DNA from: Papaver somniferum
Lineage: Eukaryota > Streptophyta > Magnoliopsida > Ranunculales > Papaveraceae
Direction of reading: 5' to 3'
Assembly (NCBI RefSeq): GCF_003573695.1
Contig: NC_039359.1
Coordinates: 141,815,112-141,879,111, forward strand
DNA length: 64,000 nt
Made by a program: the position numbers and the translations under genes. Of the stretch, positions 34,120-46,569 are shown in pieces (position 1 is the first letter of the stretch; each line of letters begins with the position of its first letter). The notes below the pieces were generated by a model. That model searched no databases, was not told the DNA's origin, and saw nothing but the letters and a program-made list of their open reading frames with translations.

Positions 34120-35416
34120 TACTTGAAACATTTTGATAACTCATGACCTCTGAGAGAACAATAAGGACATGTCAACCTAGTAAATGATTCAGACGCCCGA
34201 GATGTGTACCCGTCTAGACACACAGTGGAACCTGAAAATCAGAAAAAGAGTTTCCAGTAGAAACAAGTATATCAATTTTTTCTTCCAGATCGGTTGAGAT
34301 TTCTTCTGAAATAATATCAAGATTGATGTATGTATTGCTACAATTATCAAAATCAATATTTTCACAAAGAAGTGCAACACTTGACTTTTGGTCTTCATTA
34401 GAATCATAGTTGTTAGACATTTCATCAAGAGTTGCAGCTAGACCTTTGTTCCTAGTGTATTTTCTACGATTTGGACAATCATTTGCAAAATGGCCAAAAC
34501 CTTTACACTTAAAGCACTGAGGCATATCCTCGTCATCAGTTTCATCATTATCCCTATTTTTAGGAGGAACACGATTATGGGGTTTATCTCTGGAGAACCG
34601 TTTACTTCTCTTCAAAAGAAGGTCCCTAAACTGTCTTGTGATCAAAAAGACTGACTTGTCAAGATATTCATCTAATGAATCAGCCTCAGAAAGATCATCT
34701 TCAGAGATGCAAACACTTTTAATTTTGTCAAGTAATTTAGTGTTCTTTTGTGCTTTGAAAGCAACATCCTTCCCGGATTTGGATGTATGCTCATGATCAA
34801 AGATCTTTAACTTCCCAACCAGAGTATTTCTGGAAATAGTTGCTAGATTATTTCCTTCAGCAATGGCATGCTTCTTAGAATCGTATCTAGATGGCAGAGA
34901 TCTGAGAATCTTCATCACAATGTACTTTTAAGGAATAGTCTTACCCAATGCAAAAGATGCATTAACAATTTCAGAAACTTTGTGATTAAACACATCAAAT
35001 GAATCTTCATCTGCCATACGAAGGTTTTCTCAATCAGAATTTAGGTTTTGAAGCCTAACTTCTTTTTCACAGGTATTCCCTTCAAATACGGTTTCTAAGA
35101 TATCCCAGGCTTCTTTAGACTTTGTGCAAGTAGTCACATGATTCTGAAGATCTGGGGTAATGCCATGTATGATAACATTTAAGCCATCAGAATTTTGCTT
35201 TGCAGCAAGGATTACTTCTGGACTATATCTACCAATATCCTTAGGTATAGATACATCGCCTTTTGTATTAACCGGAGGATCATAGCCATTAACAACACGT
35301 ACCCATGTTTGAAAATCACGAGCTTGAAGAAAAGCATGCATAACGGTTTTCCACCACAAGTAGTTTGAGCCATCGAAGACTGGTGGTACGTTTATGGAGA
35401 TAAAATTTATGTCCAT
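34120..35416 (-). pseudogene. Copia gag with two zinc knuckles
   Basis: The minus-strand frame from ATG at 35416 shows the copia gag start (PPVFDGSNYLWWKTVM), then a UBN2-like gag domain containing a SKEAWDILETVFEG block. Two in-frame stops (TGA near 35030 and TAA near 34930) interrupt it. The continuation has LRSLPSRYDSKKHAI, a basic spacer and a first CCHC knuckle, CFKCKGFGHFANDC (about 34475-34516). A frame change near 34214 leads to a second knuckle of the form C-x2-C-x4-H-x4-C (CPYCSLRGHELSKC, about 34129-34170). Gag packages the element RNA. The domain order supports a SIRE-like copia. The lesions make it inactive. Confidence 0.8.
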
Positions 35417-35460
35417 AGAGTCAGATCGCTACAAACACATATCTTTAAACGTGTTTGCCT

Positions 35461-35473
35461 GCTCTGATCCCAA
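35461..35473 (-). other. Primer-binding site of copia copy B
   Basis: On the minus strand this reads ttgggatcagagc, one base away from the standard tRNA-iMet site seen in copy A. It lies next to the CA end of the 5' LTR. Confidence 0.8.
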
Positions 35474-35474
35474 T

Positions 35475-37837
35475 TGAAAAAGTGGGAGTCTAACAACCTC
35501 ACCCAATGTTTCGCTTAGCAATCTGTATGAACTAACTCCAATATACTTACAAGAGAATCAACCAGTCAGTTAAACTCAATCTTAAGAAAAGTATATCAAA
35601 GAGTTATATCTCAATCTCTCAATTCAATCCGCAATCAAACAAATAATAATTTGCGAGCCCGATTGAATATAAGAGAGATAACTTGAACGGTACCAAAGAC
35701 CAATGTTCAAGGATCAATCAACAACCAAAGGTTGGATTTACCAATTGATCGATTCAATGCATAACCTGTGATATTTCAATTATATAACGAAATATAAGGC
35801 TGAAAAGAAATAACACAGAAACCAGAAGTTTTGTTAACGAGGAAACCGCAAATGCAGAAAAAACCCCGGGACCTAGTCCAGATTGAACATCACACTGTAT
35901 TAAGCCGCTACTGACACTATCCTACTACAAACTAACTTCGGTCTGGACTGTAGTTGAAACCTAATCAATCTCACACTTATTCAAGGTACAGTTGCATTCC
36001 TTACGTCTCTGATCCCAGCAGGATACTACGCACTTTATCTCACCCACAACTAAGAGTTGTTACGACCCAAAGTCGAAGACTTGATAAACAAATCTGTCTC
36101 ACACAGAAAAGTATACAAGAATAGATAAATCTGTCTCCCACAGAAATACCTACGAATTTTGTTCTGTATTTTGATAAATCAAGTGTGAAATTGAACCAAT
36201 TGATATACCGGACTTATATTCCCGAAGAATAGCCTAGAAATATCAATCACCTCACAATAATCTTAATTTATTAACGAAACAAAATATTGTGGAATCACAA
36301 ATGATGAGACGAAGGTGTTTGTGACTACTTTTTTATCTTGCCTATCGGAGATATAAATCTCAGGTCAATCTTACATTTGCACTCAATCACGATAGAAACG
36401 GCAAGATCGGATCATGCAACTGCAGAGAAAATAGTTGGGTCTGGCTTCACAATCCCAATGAAGTCTTTAAGTGGTTAACCTACAGGGTTTCGTGAAAAAC
36501 CTAAGGTTAAAGGAGAATCGACTCTAGCTTATACAACTAGTATCACAAAGTAGGTGTGGGGATTAGGTTTCCCAGTTGCTAGAGTTCCCCTTTATATAGA
36601 TTTCAAATTAGTATTTGCAATCTAAGTTACCTTGGTAACAAAGCATTCAATATTCACCGTTAGATAAAAACCTGATTAGATTCAAGCTAATATCTTTCAA
36701 CCGTTAGATCGAATTTAGCTTGTTATACACAAATGAAGTGTAACTTCATTTAGGTTTGAGTAGTCGTACCTAAACGTGTACACTTGGTTGGTTCAACAAT
36801 AGTTAACCAATGGTTAGCCATATGAGCACTTTCATATCAACCTTATTCATCTTCACCATAACTAGTTTAAATGACTCAAATGAACTAATTAGAGAGTTGT
36901 GAAATTGCTTAGATCTTATAGAAGTATACAAGACACAATCGAAGCAAAATCGGTTTTGATTCACTCGAATCGATTCATGAACATTATATCCACGGTTTTC
37001 AAAGACTGCATCTCTTATTATATAAATGTTTTAGTTCATGAACAAACCAATTTTAGAAAGTAACCTATTTAAGTATGCAAACGGATACGCGTACTTAAGT
37101 AACCGGATTGAGTTTGTTTTTCACTTTCAAACAACAACAGAAATTCACGGACGTTAACTTTCCGCTAGTATGCGTACGAGTATGCATACTTACCCGGATT
37201 TCCAACAACCGCCAGTACGCGTACGGGTACGCATACTTTGGGTTCCGGGTTTTGGACTTTTACACAACTGTTAGAACAAACTATGTTTATATCCAAAGAT
37301 GGTTACATGTTCTAAACTCTCATTTCAATCATTGAAACTTTCTTAGAGGATGTTATATAATTGTTATTCATAAACTATTTTTCATCAAAGCGATTTTCAA
37401 GTTATTGAAATAATCAACATGACTTTCGTCACGAATAAAGATGAACTTGGCCAAAGCGAAATCTTACTAACACATACTTCAAGAAATAGATAAGCGAGAT
37501 AAACTCGGGTCGAAATAACAAATGTGTATAATCAAAGTCTATATAGCATTAAGACTTTTGTCTCAAATAGGAGATAGAATAGATAGACTTTTGAATGATA
37601 GATAAGTTCAACTCTCCACATACCTTATGTCGATGAAGTCCCACAAGTTCCGTGTGTAGTTATTCGTCTTCAATCGATGAACACCGTGGGGTCTAGAGTT
37701 CAACTACACTTACTATCCTAATCCGAGACTTAGCTATAAGTAGACTAGAAATCAAGACTTATAATTTCGGAAACTAAACTTGACAAACAAGCTTCAGATA
37801 GCAACGCTTGCGAGTTCGACCGGGCAGTGCTCTAACA
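35475..37837 (-). repeat. 5' LTR of copia copy B
   Basis: A complete 2363-bp LTR whose minus-strand ends are TGTTAGAGCACTGC and CTTTTTCA. It matches copies A and C over their lengths. The flank at the outer side is ccgtt (37838-37842), but the opposite flank is lost with the truncated 3' LTR, so no target duplication can be shown. Confidence 0.9.
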
Positions 37838-38434
37838 CCGTTATTTATGGATAATGGTTCGTGCCCAAGCTGTAACAAATCTATGGATATTTTCAGTGAT
37901 CATGCGCTCCATTATGCTAAGGATGTTGGACTCAAATTTCGACATGACCCTGTTCGTGATGTAATTGCCGACATTTGTTACAAGGCTTGTGTACCTGCTC
38001 GTAAGGAAGTTTTCCTTAGGTTTTTTCCGATGATGACAAAGATTTGCGTCCTGCAAACATCCTTGTTTTAAATTGGGAGAATGGTAAAGATGTTTGTATG
38101 GATGTCACAGGTGTCTCACCCTTTACTGGAGGAGGTTTTCGTTCTTTCGTACCCGGCAAATCCATTTCAAATGTTGTTTCGCGTAAACGTACAAAATACT
38201 TGGAAAAATGTGTTTCACATGGCTATTTTAAGTGTTCTAGCTTTATCCACTTTGAAAGAGATTGGTGAGGATACTTTGTGTTTTTTCAAGCGTTTGAAAA
38301 ATTATTTAGTTTGTTTTGATGCTAGTAGTGGAGTAGGTAGTTTTATTTTTCATAGATTTGGCGTAGCTATTTAAAAAGGTGTTGGAGATCAGCTTGTTGC
38401 TAGGCTACCAACCAAAGTTTTGTACGAGTCTTGA
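37838..38434 (+). pseudogene. Broken gene fragment with DVTGVSPF signature
   Basis: Three frames in succession give one protein-like path. It runs through a Cys-rich start (CPSCNKSMDIFSDHALHYA), RHDPVRDVIADICYKA, LRPANILVLNWENGKD, VCMDVTGVSPFTGG, FVPGKSI, then ALSTLKEIGEDTLCFFKRL and FIFHRFGVAI. I recognise the pattern as a repeated plant sequence often annotated as reverse-transcriptase-linked or uncharacterised. The spacing of the acidic residues (PADI, then DVT) recalls a PD-(D/E)XK nuclease, which is inference. Frame changes lie near 38025 and 38230, and TAA near 38372 interrupts it. The copia LTR of copy B cuts its beginning. Confidence 0.5.
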
Positions 38435-38439
38435 ACTCT

Positions 38440-40146
38440 GGTTTGTTGTTAGATAAGGTAAACAGAATGCAGAAAAGGAAAAACACAAGATACCCGAAAT
38501 TTTGTTAATGAGGAAACAACAATAGCAGAAATATCCCAGGACCTCTTCCAGATTGAACGCCACACTGTATTAAGACGCTACAGATACTATCCTACTATCA
38601 GATTTTTGACTGGAATGCAGCTGTGACCGAACCCACCCTCCAAGCGATTCAGTTACAGTCGCGCTCCTTACTTCTCTTAAACATCGCAAGTTTTATGCAC
38701 TTGTTTCTCTTAGCTGACGCCATTTACAGCCTAAGAGTTGCTTCAGCCGCAGTGAAGACTTTCGATACCAATCTGCCTCTAATTGATAAGCTTATTTGAT
38801 TTCCATTTAGATCAAAGATCAAGGTGTGGAAATCTGTTTACAATAGACAAAGCTAGCAAACCTCACGAATTCGAAACTTACGAATCCCAAAGAGCATCCT
38901 AGATATTCTTAACCACCTCCCAAGAACAATCTTCAAAGGATAATATATATCTTGATGAATCACAAAGTATGGGATGAAGAAAACTTTGAGATTACTATCT
39001 ATCTTTCCTGAAAGAGATTACGAGAACCTCGATAACAAAAAAACAAGATCAGGATTCAAGAACTATCAAGGTAAAGCTAGTCGGACCTGTCTTCACGAAT
39101 CCTCAAAGCGAAGTCTTTTAATCATAGACCTAATAATGTTCCACATAGGAAACCTTGGTCAATAGAGGACGGCTCTGGAATCAACTAGGACACAAAGTGT
39201 CAGGGATTGAATTTCTCAGTTAAAAGTGCATCTTTATATATAGTTTTCAAAGACCAGGGTTAGCTTAGAATTCAAGCTAAGATAACTTTAGAATAGAAAA
39301 CACTTTAGGTATTCAAAATAAGATAGAAGAGTATACACATAGGTTTGGTTACGGAACCGTGTATAATGATTGTTCGGTTTGGCAAGTTAGCCAAAGAAAT
39401 CAAAGTTATTTGATGTTCATTTAAACACCTAAGAAATTAATCATGATACCTATACATAAGTGTTTAAGTAATCGATGAAGTCTTAGAAGTGTTTAAGAGA
39501 TTTCTAGTAATGTTAAATATGTTATAAAAATAAGTCTTTAAGCATATACTGAAATATAAACTGGGACAGTTGGTACAACGTTTCGTGAACCGCACGACAT
39601 GTACACGAGTCAGGGTGCAACGATTCGTGAACCGGGTTCGCCAACCCTACTAATCTACCGAACTCAGCTGACCACAGCTCGTAAACTGGGTTCTCATTTG
39701 CTAGCCTATTTATCCAACTTATAATATTTAGCTCACCACGGTTCTCCAACCGGGTTCGTAAATTGTTCCCAACTGAACTTGCGGTCTGCAAACTGTTCGC
39801 CAACCTTCTTGTATTTATGTAACTCAAATATCTATGGTTCGTGAGCTGGTTTGCCAACGTACCCCGAGTAGAAATATCAGTAAGTATATATTTCTCACTT
39901 ATGATGTTTGAAACATTGCCAAGTGATATGATCATTTGCATAGGAAATTTTTAATTGATCCACAAACTAATTCATAGAACTAAATTGTTAAGGACCGTTG
40001 AACATCTTATTTGCTATATCAGGTTTCGATATTTTTTGCAAGATAAGCTTGGCTCGAAACTTTTCTTTGTAACTGTACTCAATAGATAGAATGATGGTAT
40101 AATGAGTAAAATAGAATGGTCCGGTATTCACATACCTGATACAGAA
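38440..40146 (-). repeat. Old copia-type LTR D, left part
   Basis: This diverged relative of the SIRE-like LTRs runs in the minus direction. The segment 38480-38800 matches copy B (35810-36130). It is rich in repeated gttcgYMaacc words near 39580-39850. The right part continues at 52889-53078 beyond the solo LTR C. A frame of 139 codons (39522-39941) lies inside but reads as LTR sequence, not protein. Confidence 0.6.
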
Positions 40147-41332
40147 TGTTAGAGCATTGCTCGGTCGAACTCGCATGTGTTGTTATCTCAAGCATGTTTG
40201 TCAATGTTAGTGATCAAAACTATAGGTCTTGATTTCTAGTCTACTATAGCTAAGTCTCGGACTAGGATAAAAAGTGTAGTTGAGCTCAAGAACTCATGGC
40301 GATCATCATACAAGATGAAGAGTTACTCAAGGAACTGGTGGAACTTCATCGACTAAAAGGTATGTGGAGACTTGAAATTATCTATCACTCAAAAGTCTAT
40401 CTACTCTATCTCCTATCTTGAGACAAAAGTCGTTTTGCTATATAGACTTTGATTATGCACATTTGCTATTTCGAGCCGAGTTTATCTCGCTTATCTATTT
40501 CTCGAAATATGTGTTGGTAAGCTTTCGCTTTGGCCAAGTTCATCTTTACCTAGTGACGAAAGTCATGTTATGTTTCAATCACTTGAAAATGTCTTTGACG
40601 AAAAATGGTTTGTGAATAACAACTATATAACGTCCTCTAAGAATGTTTCAATGATTGAAATGAGAGTTTAGATTATATAACCATCGTTGGATATAAGCAT
40701 TATGTGGAAACGCATACATGTATAAGTCCTTATTCATTGAACCAAAGTATGCTTACTTTGCTGCTCAGGAAAACCGGAACAAGAGTCCGCGAACCCAGTC
40801 CGTGTACTTTCGGAGGTTCTCTTCCCGAGAAAATCTGCTGGAGTTTGTAAACTTGTTACAAGCTTATTCCGGGTACTTAAGTCCGTGTACCAAGTCCGCG
40901 TACTTAGGTTGCTTATATATAAAAACAATTATTCGTGAACTTATACTTATATTAACTAAGGAATGCAAGTTTGCAAACCGTGGCTATAAAGTTCATGAAT
41001 CGATTCGAGTGAATCAAATCGTTTTTGCTTCGATTATGTCTTGTATATTTCTATGAGATCTAAGCAATTGAACAACTCTCTAACTAGTTCGTTTGAGTCA
41101 TTTGAACTAGTTATGGTGAAGAAGAATATGGTTAATATGAAAGTGCTCATTGGCTAACCATTTGGTTAACGATTGTTGAACCAACAAATGTACATGTTTG
41201 GGTACGGTTACAAAAACCTAAAAACGCGCATCTCATTTGTGTGTAACAAGCTAAGTTTTCTATCTAACGGTTGAAAGATATTAGCTTGAATCTAATCAGG
41301 TTTTCATCTGACGGTGAATATTGAATGCTTTG

Positions 41333-42395
41333 TTATGGATATTTTCAATGATGTTATAGTAATAAGTTCATTGAGACTTGTGAAAGCAATAGATTTTAGA
41401 CTTAATGAAACTTAAAAATATAGCAAACTTAAAATAAAAAGTTATTTCAAGATTTAAAAATAGACCAAGGATCTGGATTCCACTATTCCTCCTAATTGAT
41501 TGGTTTAGAATGATATTTCAAGAATTATTATTAAGCTCTTTTTCTCATTAATTCACTATTAATCTATAAGGTGTCCAAACATTAAATTGTAATCCCTAAG
41601 CCTGAATTATCAAAGAATTGATTCTAAGCATAACGCATCGAATTGATTCACAACTAAATAATAAAACTAATTTTATCTTTATGTTGATCTTAGTGAATTA
41701 AATAAAATAAATTGTAAAAGAAATTACCAATCAAGTATGAGTGAATAGTTACCTCTGTTGCCTCAGTCACCGGCTATTTTAGCCGCTCATCATGTGGAAA
41801 ACCCTCTCAAAGAATTTATTTATGCTCAAAAATGGTTTACAAATTGTTACAAACCAACTGTCACAAAGAACGATACAATATTTGCGTTACTGTCACTGTA
41901 GCATGAACGAATGTCTATAGGGGTCGATGTTCTTCGTGTTCTTCGACTCATGCAGCAACAGAAAACTCGTCTCTTCAACTCGATCAATCCTCATTGTATT
42001 ACTCCCTAAGCCTCTGTAACCTCCCACTCCTATTTCAGCACCTATTTATCACCCAACAACATCGAAATCTCACGTAATAGCTGCCAATAATTCTCCCATC
42101 AATCGACAATAATGAATATCATCTCGGGAATATTTTCTTCCCTTTATTCTCTTCTCATGCTGTCAATGAGTGCCAAATCTTCCTTATCTAACTCCTTCAC
42201 GCTTCTGCAGCGGCCAAGCTCTGAGGTGCCCCTTATCCAAAGTGAGGATGCCTTTAGTACTTTTCTCCGGGGGGTCCAAATAGCACTTTTCTCCAAAATC
42301 ACCTACACAAACATAAAAAAAGCATAATAAGTATAAAATCAAGTACTAACAATAGAGACACTGAGAACAATTCAGACACAAAAATGTGTCTATCA
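41333..42395 (-). repeat. 3' LTR of element 2 (shortened)
   Basis: The 1063-bp LTR starts TGATAGACACATTTTTGTGTC on the minus strand. Its terminal TGATGG on the plus strand is changed to TTATGG. About 320 bp present in the 5' LTR (51188-51510) are absent after aagctctg near 42222, and about 60 bp near 50763-50820 are also missing. Confidence 0.9.
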
Positions 42396-43599
42396 AATAC
42401 CCCCAAACTTATTATTTGCTAGTCCTCGAGCAAATCTAATCTAGAAAAATAAAGTCCTAACTCACTGTCGCAGGCATCACGGCTACACTTAGCACGTGCA
42501 ACAAGCCGTTAAACCGCTAGGTGTCCCTAGTGGCCGAGTGTTGTCTCGGGAGGGTTTACAAGAGGTGTACCCACAAAACCTTTACTCCAGACCCTAGCTA
42601 TCTACGCAGAACCTTGAAAGGCACTAAAGAATCTCCTTGGTTGGCATACAATCATTGACTATAGGAGGAAGTTCCCTGATGCGAAATTCCAATTGTTGTA
42701 CACGAGTTTGCACTCAAGCATACTAAAATTCATATATAAGTGATAGAGCTTTACTCAGATAGTTTCTGAACATCATATCCGGAGTCAACCAGTCACATGG
42801 ATAGATTAACAAGATGGATGTAGAGAAAAACTTAGATGGTTTTGATGTTGACTAAGGTGAACGGTGTTTCCCATATATGTCTGAAGGCCACTATTAGGAT
42901 GAACCTATCATAATGGACTGAGATACCGGTCTGACTAATATCAACACAACTGGCATATACAAGGGGACCAGGGGTGATAATCCTAACTCTAGGTCAACAC
43001 AACTGGCATATACAAGGGCATCAGTGGTCGACTTTATTGAATTTATTCCGCTTGGTCTGATGGTCTGGTCTCAATTTTTTTTTGTGGTAACTCAGTCACT
43101 CTATTTCAACCTAGCAGTGGTAACAACTTGATTCGTGTCCCCCACCAAATCACTTAGAAGCATATTTAAAAGAAAGGAAAATAAAAACATAAGTGAAAAG
43201 GATTCAACGAGATATGGAGAAATTACCAAGTTTTTTTTCTAACACTTGAGCTCTGTGCTTTTATGAATAAACTCTATAGATGTTACCATCTAATCAGATT
43301 GGTTCCTCAACTCCTACAACCAAGATGTTTCCATCCACTTAGATTGGTTAGAGCCAACCTTAATAAGCATAAATTTCTAGGCTCTGGAGTTTATTTATTG
43401 CAACTAAAAGCTAACAAAAAGTTTCTTCCCCACCCCCAAACTTAAATCTACCATTGTCCTCAATGTTTCTAATGAAAGAGAAATACCAAAAAGTAAAGTA
43501 ACATGAGGAATCAGGAAAGAGAGAAGTCGGAAAGATAGTACCTGGGTGAAGAAAGAAATCAAAAACTAATATACAACATACAATCGCCTCGATGGTCAA
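42396..43599 (-). other. Purine tract and 3' untranslated region of element 2
   Basis: The tract reads aagtttgggggtatt on the minus strand directly before the LTR, as in element 3. The rest up to 43599 has no gene. A phrase acacaactggcatatacaag occurs twice (about 42945 and 42998). Confidence 0.75.
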
Positions 43600-44074
43600 T
43601 CAAGGGTAAACAGGGTCCTCCAAAGGGACCTCCTCAACATCACCTGTAGGAAAGGGATCTAAAAAGGGTTTCCATCTCTGACCGTTAACCTTCGAAGAAC
43701 TACTACCATCCGATGTCTCGATCTCAACAGCTCCATGAGGAAAGACAACGCGAACAATAAAGGACCCGTCCACCGATAACGTAACTTCCCAGGGAAAAGA
43801 TGCAAGCGGGTATCTTACAGAAGAACTTTTTTACCTGGAGAAAATTCTTTTTTAAAATATTTCTATCATCCACAAGTTTTATTTTGTTCTTATACTCCTT
43901 AGCACTATCGTATGCATCTCTACGAATCTCTTCCAACTCATTGAGCTGGAGTTTCCTATGGGCTCCGGCCTTGTCAAGTGAAAAGTTTATCTGCTTAACA
44001 ACCCAATATGCTTTATGTTCTAACTCAACAGGTAAGTGACATGCCTTTCCATACACAAGTCGATAAGGTGACAT
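43600..44074 (-). pseudogene. Integrase C-terminal part of element 2
   Basis: The frame starts after the stop at 44102 and carries the [24 protein letters not shown] block and the [12 protein letters not shown] helix, as in element 1. A frame change near 43840 follows. In the next frame the GPF-type module and a final VEEVPLEDPVYP reach a normal stop at 43600-43602. It encodes the DNA-binding tail of integrase and cannot be produced from this copy. Confidence 0.8.
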
Positions 44075-44101
44075 TCCAATGGGGGTCTTAAATGCAGTAC
44101 G

Positions 44102-45454
44102 TTAAGCCCATAAGGCATCAGTAATCCTAGACGACCAGTCTTTCCGATTAGGATTAACTGTTTTTTCTAATATACGTTTTATCTCCCTATTGGAAACCTC
44201 TACTTGACCACTAGTCTGTGGATGATACGGAGTAGCTACCTTATGTGTAATACCATATTTCTTCGTCAAAAGCCTAAAAGGTATATTACAAAAGTGCGAC
44301 CCTCCATCACTAATTATAGCTCGCGGTGTACCAAAACGTGTAAGTATATTATTTTTCAAGAACTCAAACACAACCCTATGGTCATTGGTTTTACACGCAA
44401 CCGCCTCAATCCACTTAGAGACATAGTCTACAGGGACAAGGATGTATAAATTACCAAAAGAATTAGGAAACATACCGATAAAGTCAATACCCCACACATC
44501 AAAGACCTCAACAACTAAAATATGGTTCAAGGGCATCATGTTCCTACGGGAAATGGTTCCTAATTTCTGGCAACGTTCACAAGTAACACAGTAAATGTGG
44601 GAGTCTTTAAACAACGAAGTCCAATAGAATCCACACTGCAATATCTTAGCAGCAGTCTTCTTAGCACTAAAGTGACCCCCACAAGCATGATCATGACAAA
44701 AGGAAATAATACTGGACTGGTCACTCTCAGGTATACATCTCTTAATAATCTGGTCTGGACAATACTTAAACAAATAAGGATCATCCCAAAAGAAGTGCTT
44801 AACCTCGGCTAAAAACCTAGGACGATCTTGTTTACCCCAATGTTGGGGCATTCGACCAGTAACAAGATAGTTCACTATATTCGCATACCAAGGTAATTGG
44901 GTAAGAAAGAACAAGTGTTCATCAGGAAAGCTATCCCTTATAGGAAGGGAATCATTAGGGGAATCAACAACTAGCCTAGACAAGTGGTCTACCACTACAT
45001 TTTTTGCACCCTTTTTGTCTCTAATGTCTGGAGAAAACTCTTGCAACAAAAGGATCCATCTAATCAATTTAGGTTTCGTATCCTTCTTAGACAGAATATA
45101 TTTCAAAGCAGCATGATCAGTATATTTTACGACCTTATAACCTAAGAGATAGGGTCTAAACTTGTCCAAGGAAAACACAATGGCTGATAGTTCCTTCTCC
45201 GTAGTGGTATCGTTCATCTGGGCATCATTCAGAGTTTTTCTAGCATAGTAAATCACATGAAGTAATTTGTTTTCTCGCTGACCTAGCACAACACCAATAG
45301 CATAATCTGAAGCATCATACATGATCTCAAAGGGTAGGTTCCAGTTGGGTGCCTGGACTATGGGGGCGGTAGTGAGTAAAGTCTTAAGCTTCTCAAAAGC
45401 TTCTAAACAAGCATCATCAAAGACAAACTTAACATCTTTTGCAAGCAATTGCAA
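44102..45454 (-). pseudogene. RNase H and integrase of element 2
   Basis: A 450-codon frame. RNase H is at residues 40-160 with Asp47 (MYDASD), the [22 protein letters not shown] helix and Asp113 (YTDHAALKY). The integrase zinc site is His256, His261 (spacing as in element 1 counted from His254), Cys292 and Cys295. The catalytic residues are Asp324 (WGIDF), Asp383 (SDGGSHF) and Glu419 (GQVEV). The frame ends at TAA (44102-44104). In element 1 the same place reads WAYRT, so the stop replaces a Tyr codon. The upstream junction with reverse transcriptase is a frame change near 45440. All catalytic residues are kept, but the polyprotein is cut on both sides. Confidence 0.85.
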
Positions 45455-46041
45455 AGAGGTCTAGAAATCAAGCTAAAATCCTTAATGAATCGACGATAAA
45501 AACCTGCATGCCCTAAGAATGACCTAATGTCTTTTACGGTTTTTGGGACCTGTAAAGTCTTAATAAGGTCAACTTTGGATTTATCTACCTCTATACCCTT
45601 AGAAGATACGATATTCCCTAAAACAATTCCTGAACGAACCATGAAATGACATTTCTCCCAATTAAGCACTAGATTCTTTTCCTTACACCTAGTCAACACT
45701 AATGACAAAGGATGCAAGAACTCATCGAACGGCGAACCAAACACTAAAAAATCATCGATAAAGACCTCTAAGAATCGTTCTACCATGTCAGAAAATATGC
45801 TCATCATACAACGCTGAAAAGTCGCAGGGGCATTACATAGCCCAAAAGGCATGCGTCTATACTTAAAGGTACCAAAGGGACAAGTAAAAGTGGTTTTCTC
45901 CTGGTCTTCTGGGGCAATAAAGATCTTATTATAGCCGGAGTAGACATCTAAGAAGCAATAGTGACTATGTCCTGATGATCGTTCTAGCATCTGGTCGATG
46001 AAGGAAAGGGGAAATTGGTCCTTCCTAGTGACCTTGTTCAA
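45403..46041 (-). pseudogene. Reverse transcriptase core of element 2
   Basis: This frame holds the fingers and palm of reverse transcriptase. It shows FLDVYSGYNKI, FGTFKYRRMPFGLCNAPATF, the catalytic FIDDF at residues 94-98, and the NWEKCHFMV and FLGHAGFYRRFI blocks of the thumb and connection. It starts just after the stop at 46066. Near 45440 it shifts out of frame, and the last dozen residues are noise. The enzyme would copy element RNA into DNA in the particle. Confidence 0.85.
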
Positions 46042-46065
46042 TTTCCTATAGTCAATACAAACACG

Positions 46066-46569
46066 CTAACCCGTGGTCACTCGGGTTGGGATTAATTCAT
46101 TGTTATCATTCTGGATTACAGTAATACCAGATTTCTTGGGAACAACCTGAACGGGGCTGACGCACTTACTATCTGAAATAGGGTAGATAATGCATGCATT
46201 TAACAACTTAAGAACATCGGTTCGAACTACTTCTTTCATATTAGGGTTTAATCGACGTTGTATCTCCCTATAAGGTTTGGTATCTTCCTCTAAATAAATC
46301 TGATGCATACAAACAATAGGACTTATACCCTTAATGTCTTCTATGGTCCACCCTAAAGCTTCCTTGTTGTTTTGAAGGACGGTTACTAGCCTACTTTCCT
46401 GATCAATATCCAAGTCAGAAGCAACAATCACAAGTAAAGTCTCAGACGGGCCTAAAAACACATATTTCAGGGTATCTGGCAATGGTTTTAGGTCTAACTT
46501 AGGAGGATCTTCTAACGAAAGAACTAGGGTAGACTTAGAAACTGGTAGTGGTTCGAACTTAGGTTTCAT
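46066..46569 (-). pseudogene. Reverse transcriptase N-terminal part of element 2
   Basis: The frame contains the LKPLPDTLKYVFLG spacer, then IKGISPIVCMHQIYLEE, the NPNMKEVV and LLNACIIYPISDS blocks and the PVQVVPKKSGITV motif of the reverse transcriptase fingers. It ends with TAG (46066-46068) at the place where element 1 reads TTGWRVCIDYRR, so Trp is replaced by a stop. The upstream border is a short insertion or deletion near 46570. Confidence 0.85.

Larger units (their letters stand above)
30841..37837 (-). mobile_element. SIRE-like Ty1/copia element, copy B, lacking pol
   Basis: The minus-strand element has a full 5' LTR (35475-37837), a primer site (35461-35473), gag (34120-35416), a small 3' frame (33048-33476), a purine tract at 31744-31757 and a partial 3' LTR (30841-31743). 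The LTR length, the tRNA-iMet primer and a gag with two zinc knuckles fit the SIRE/Maximus group. Protease, integrase, reverse transcriptase and RNase H are all absent. The gap between gag and the 3' frame is only about 600 bp, so this is a large internal deletion or a shortened subfamily. Confidence 0.8.

Noticed and set aside
39522..39941. 139-codon minus-strand frame
   Set aside because: It sits within LTR D and its sequence is explained by repeated gttcg-type words. No domain is seen.
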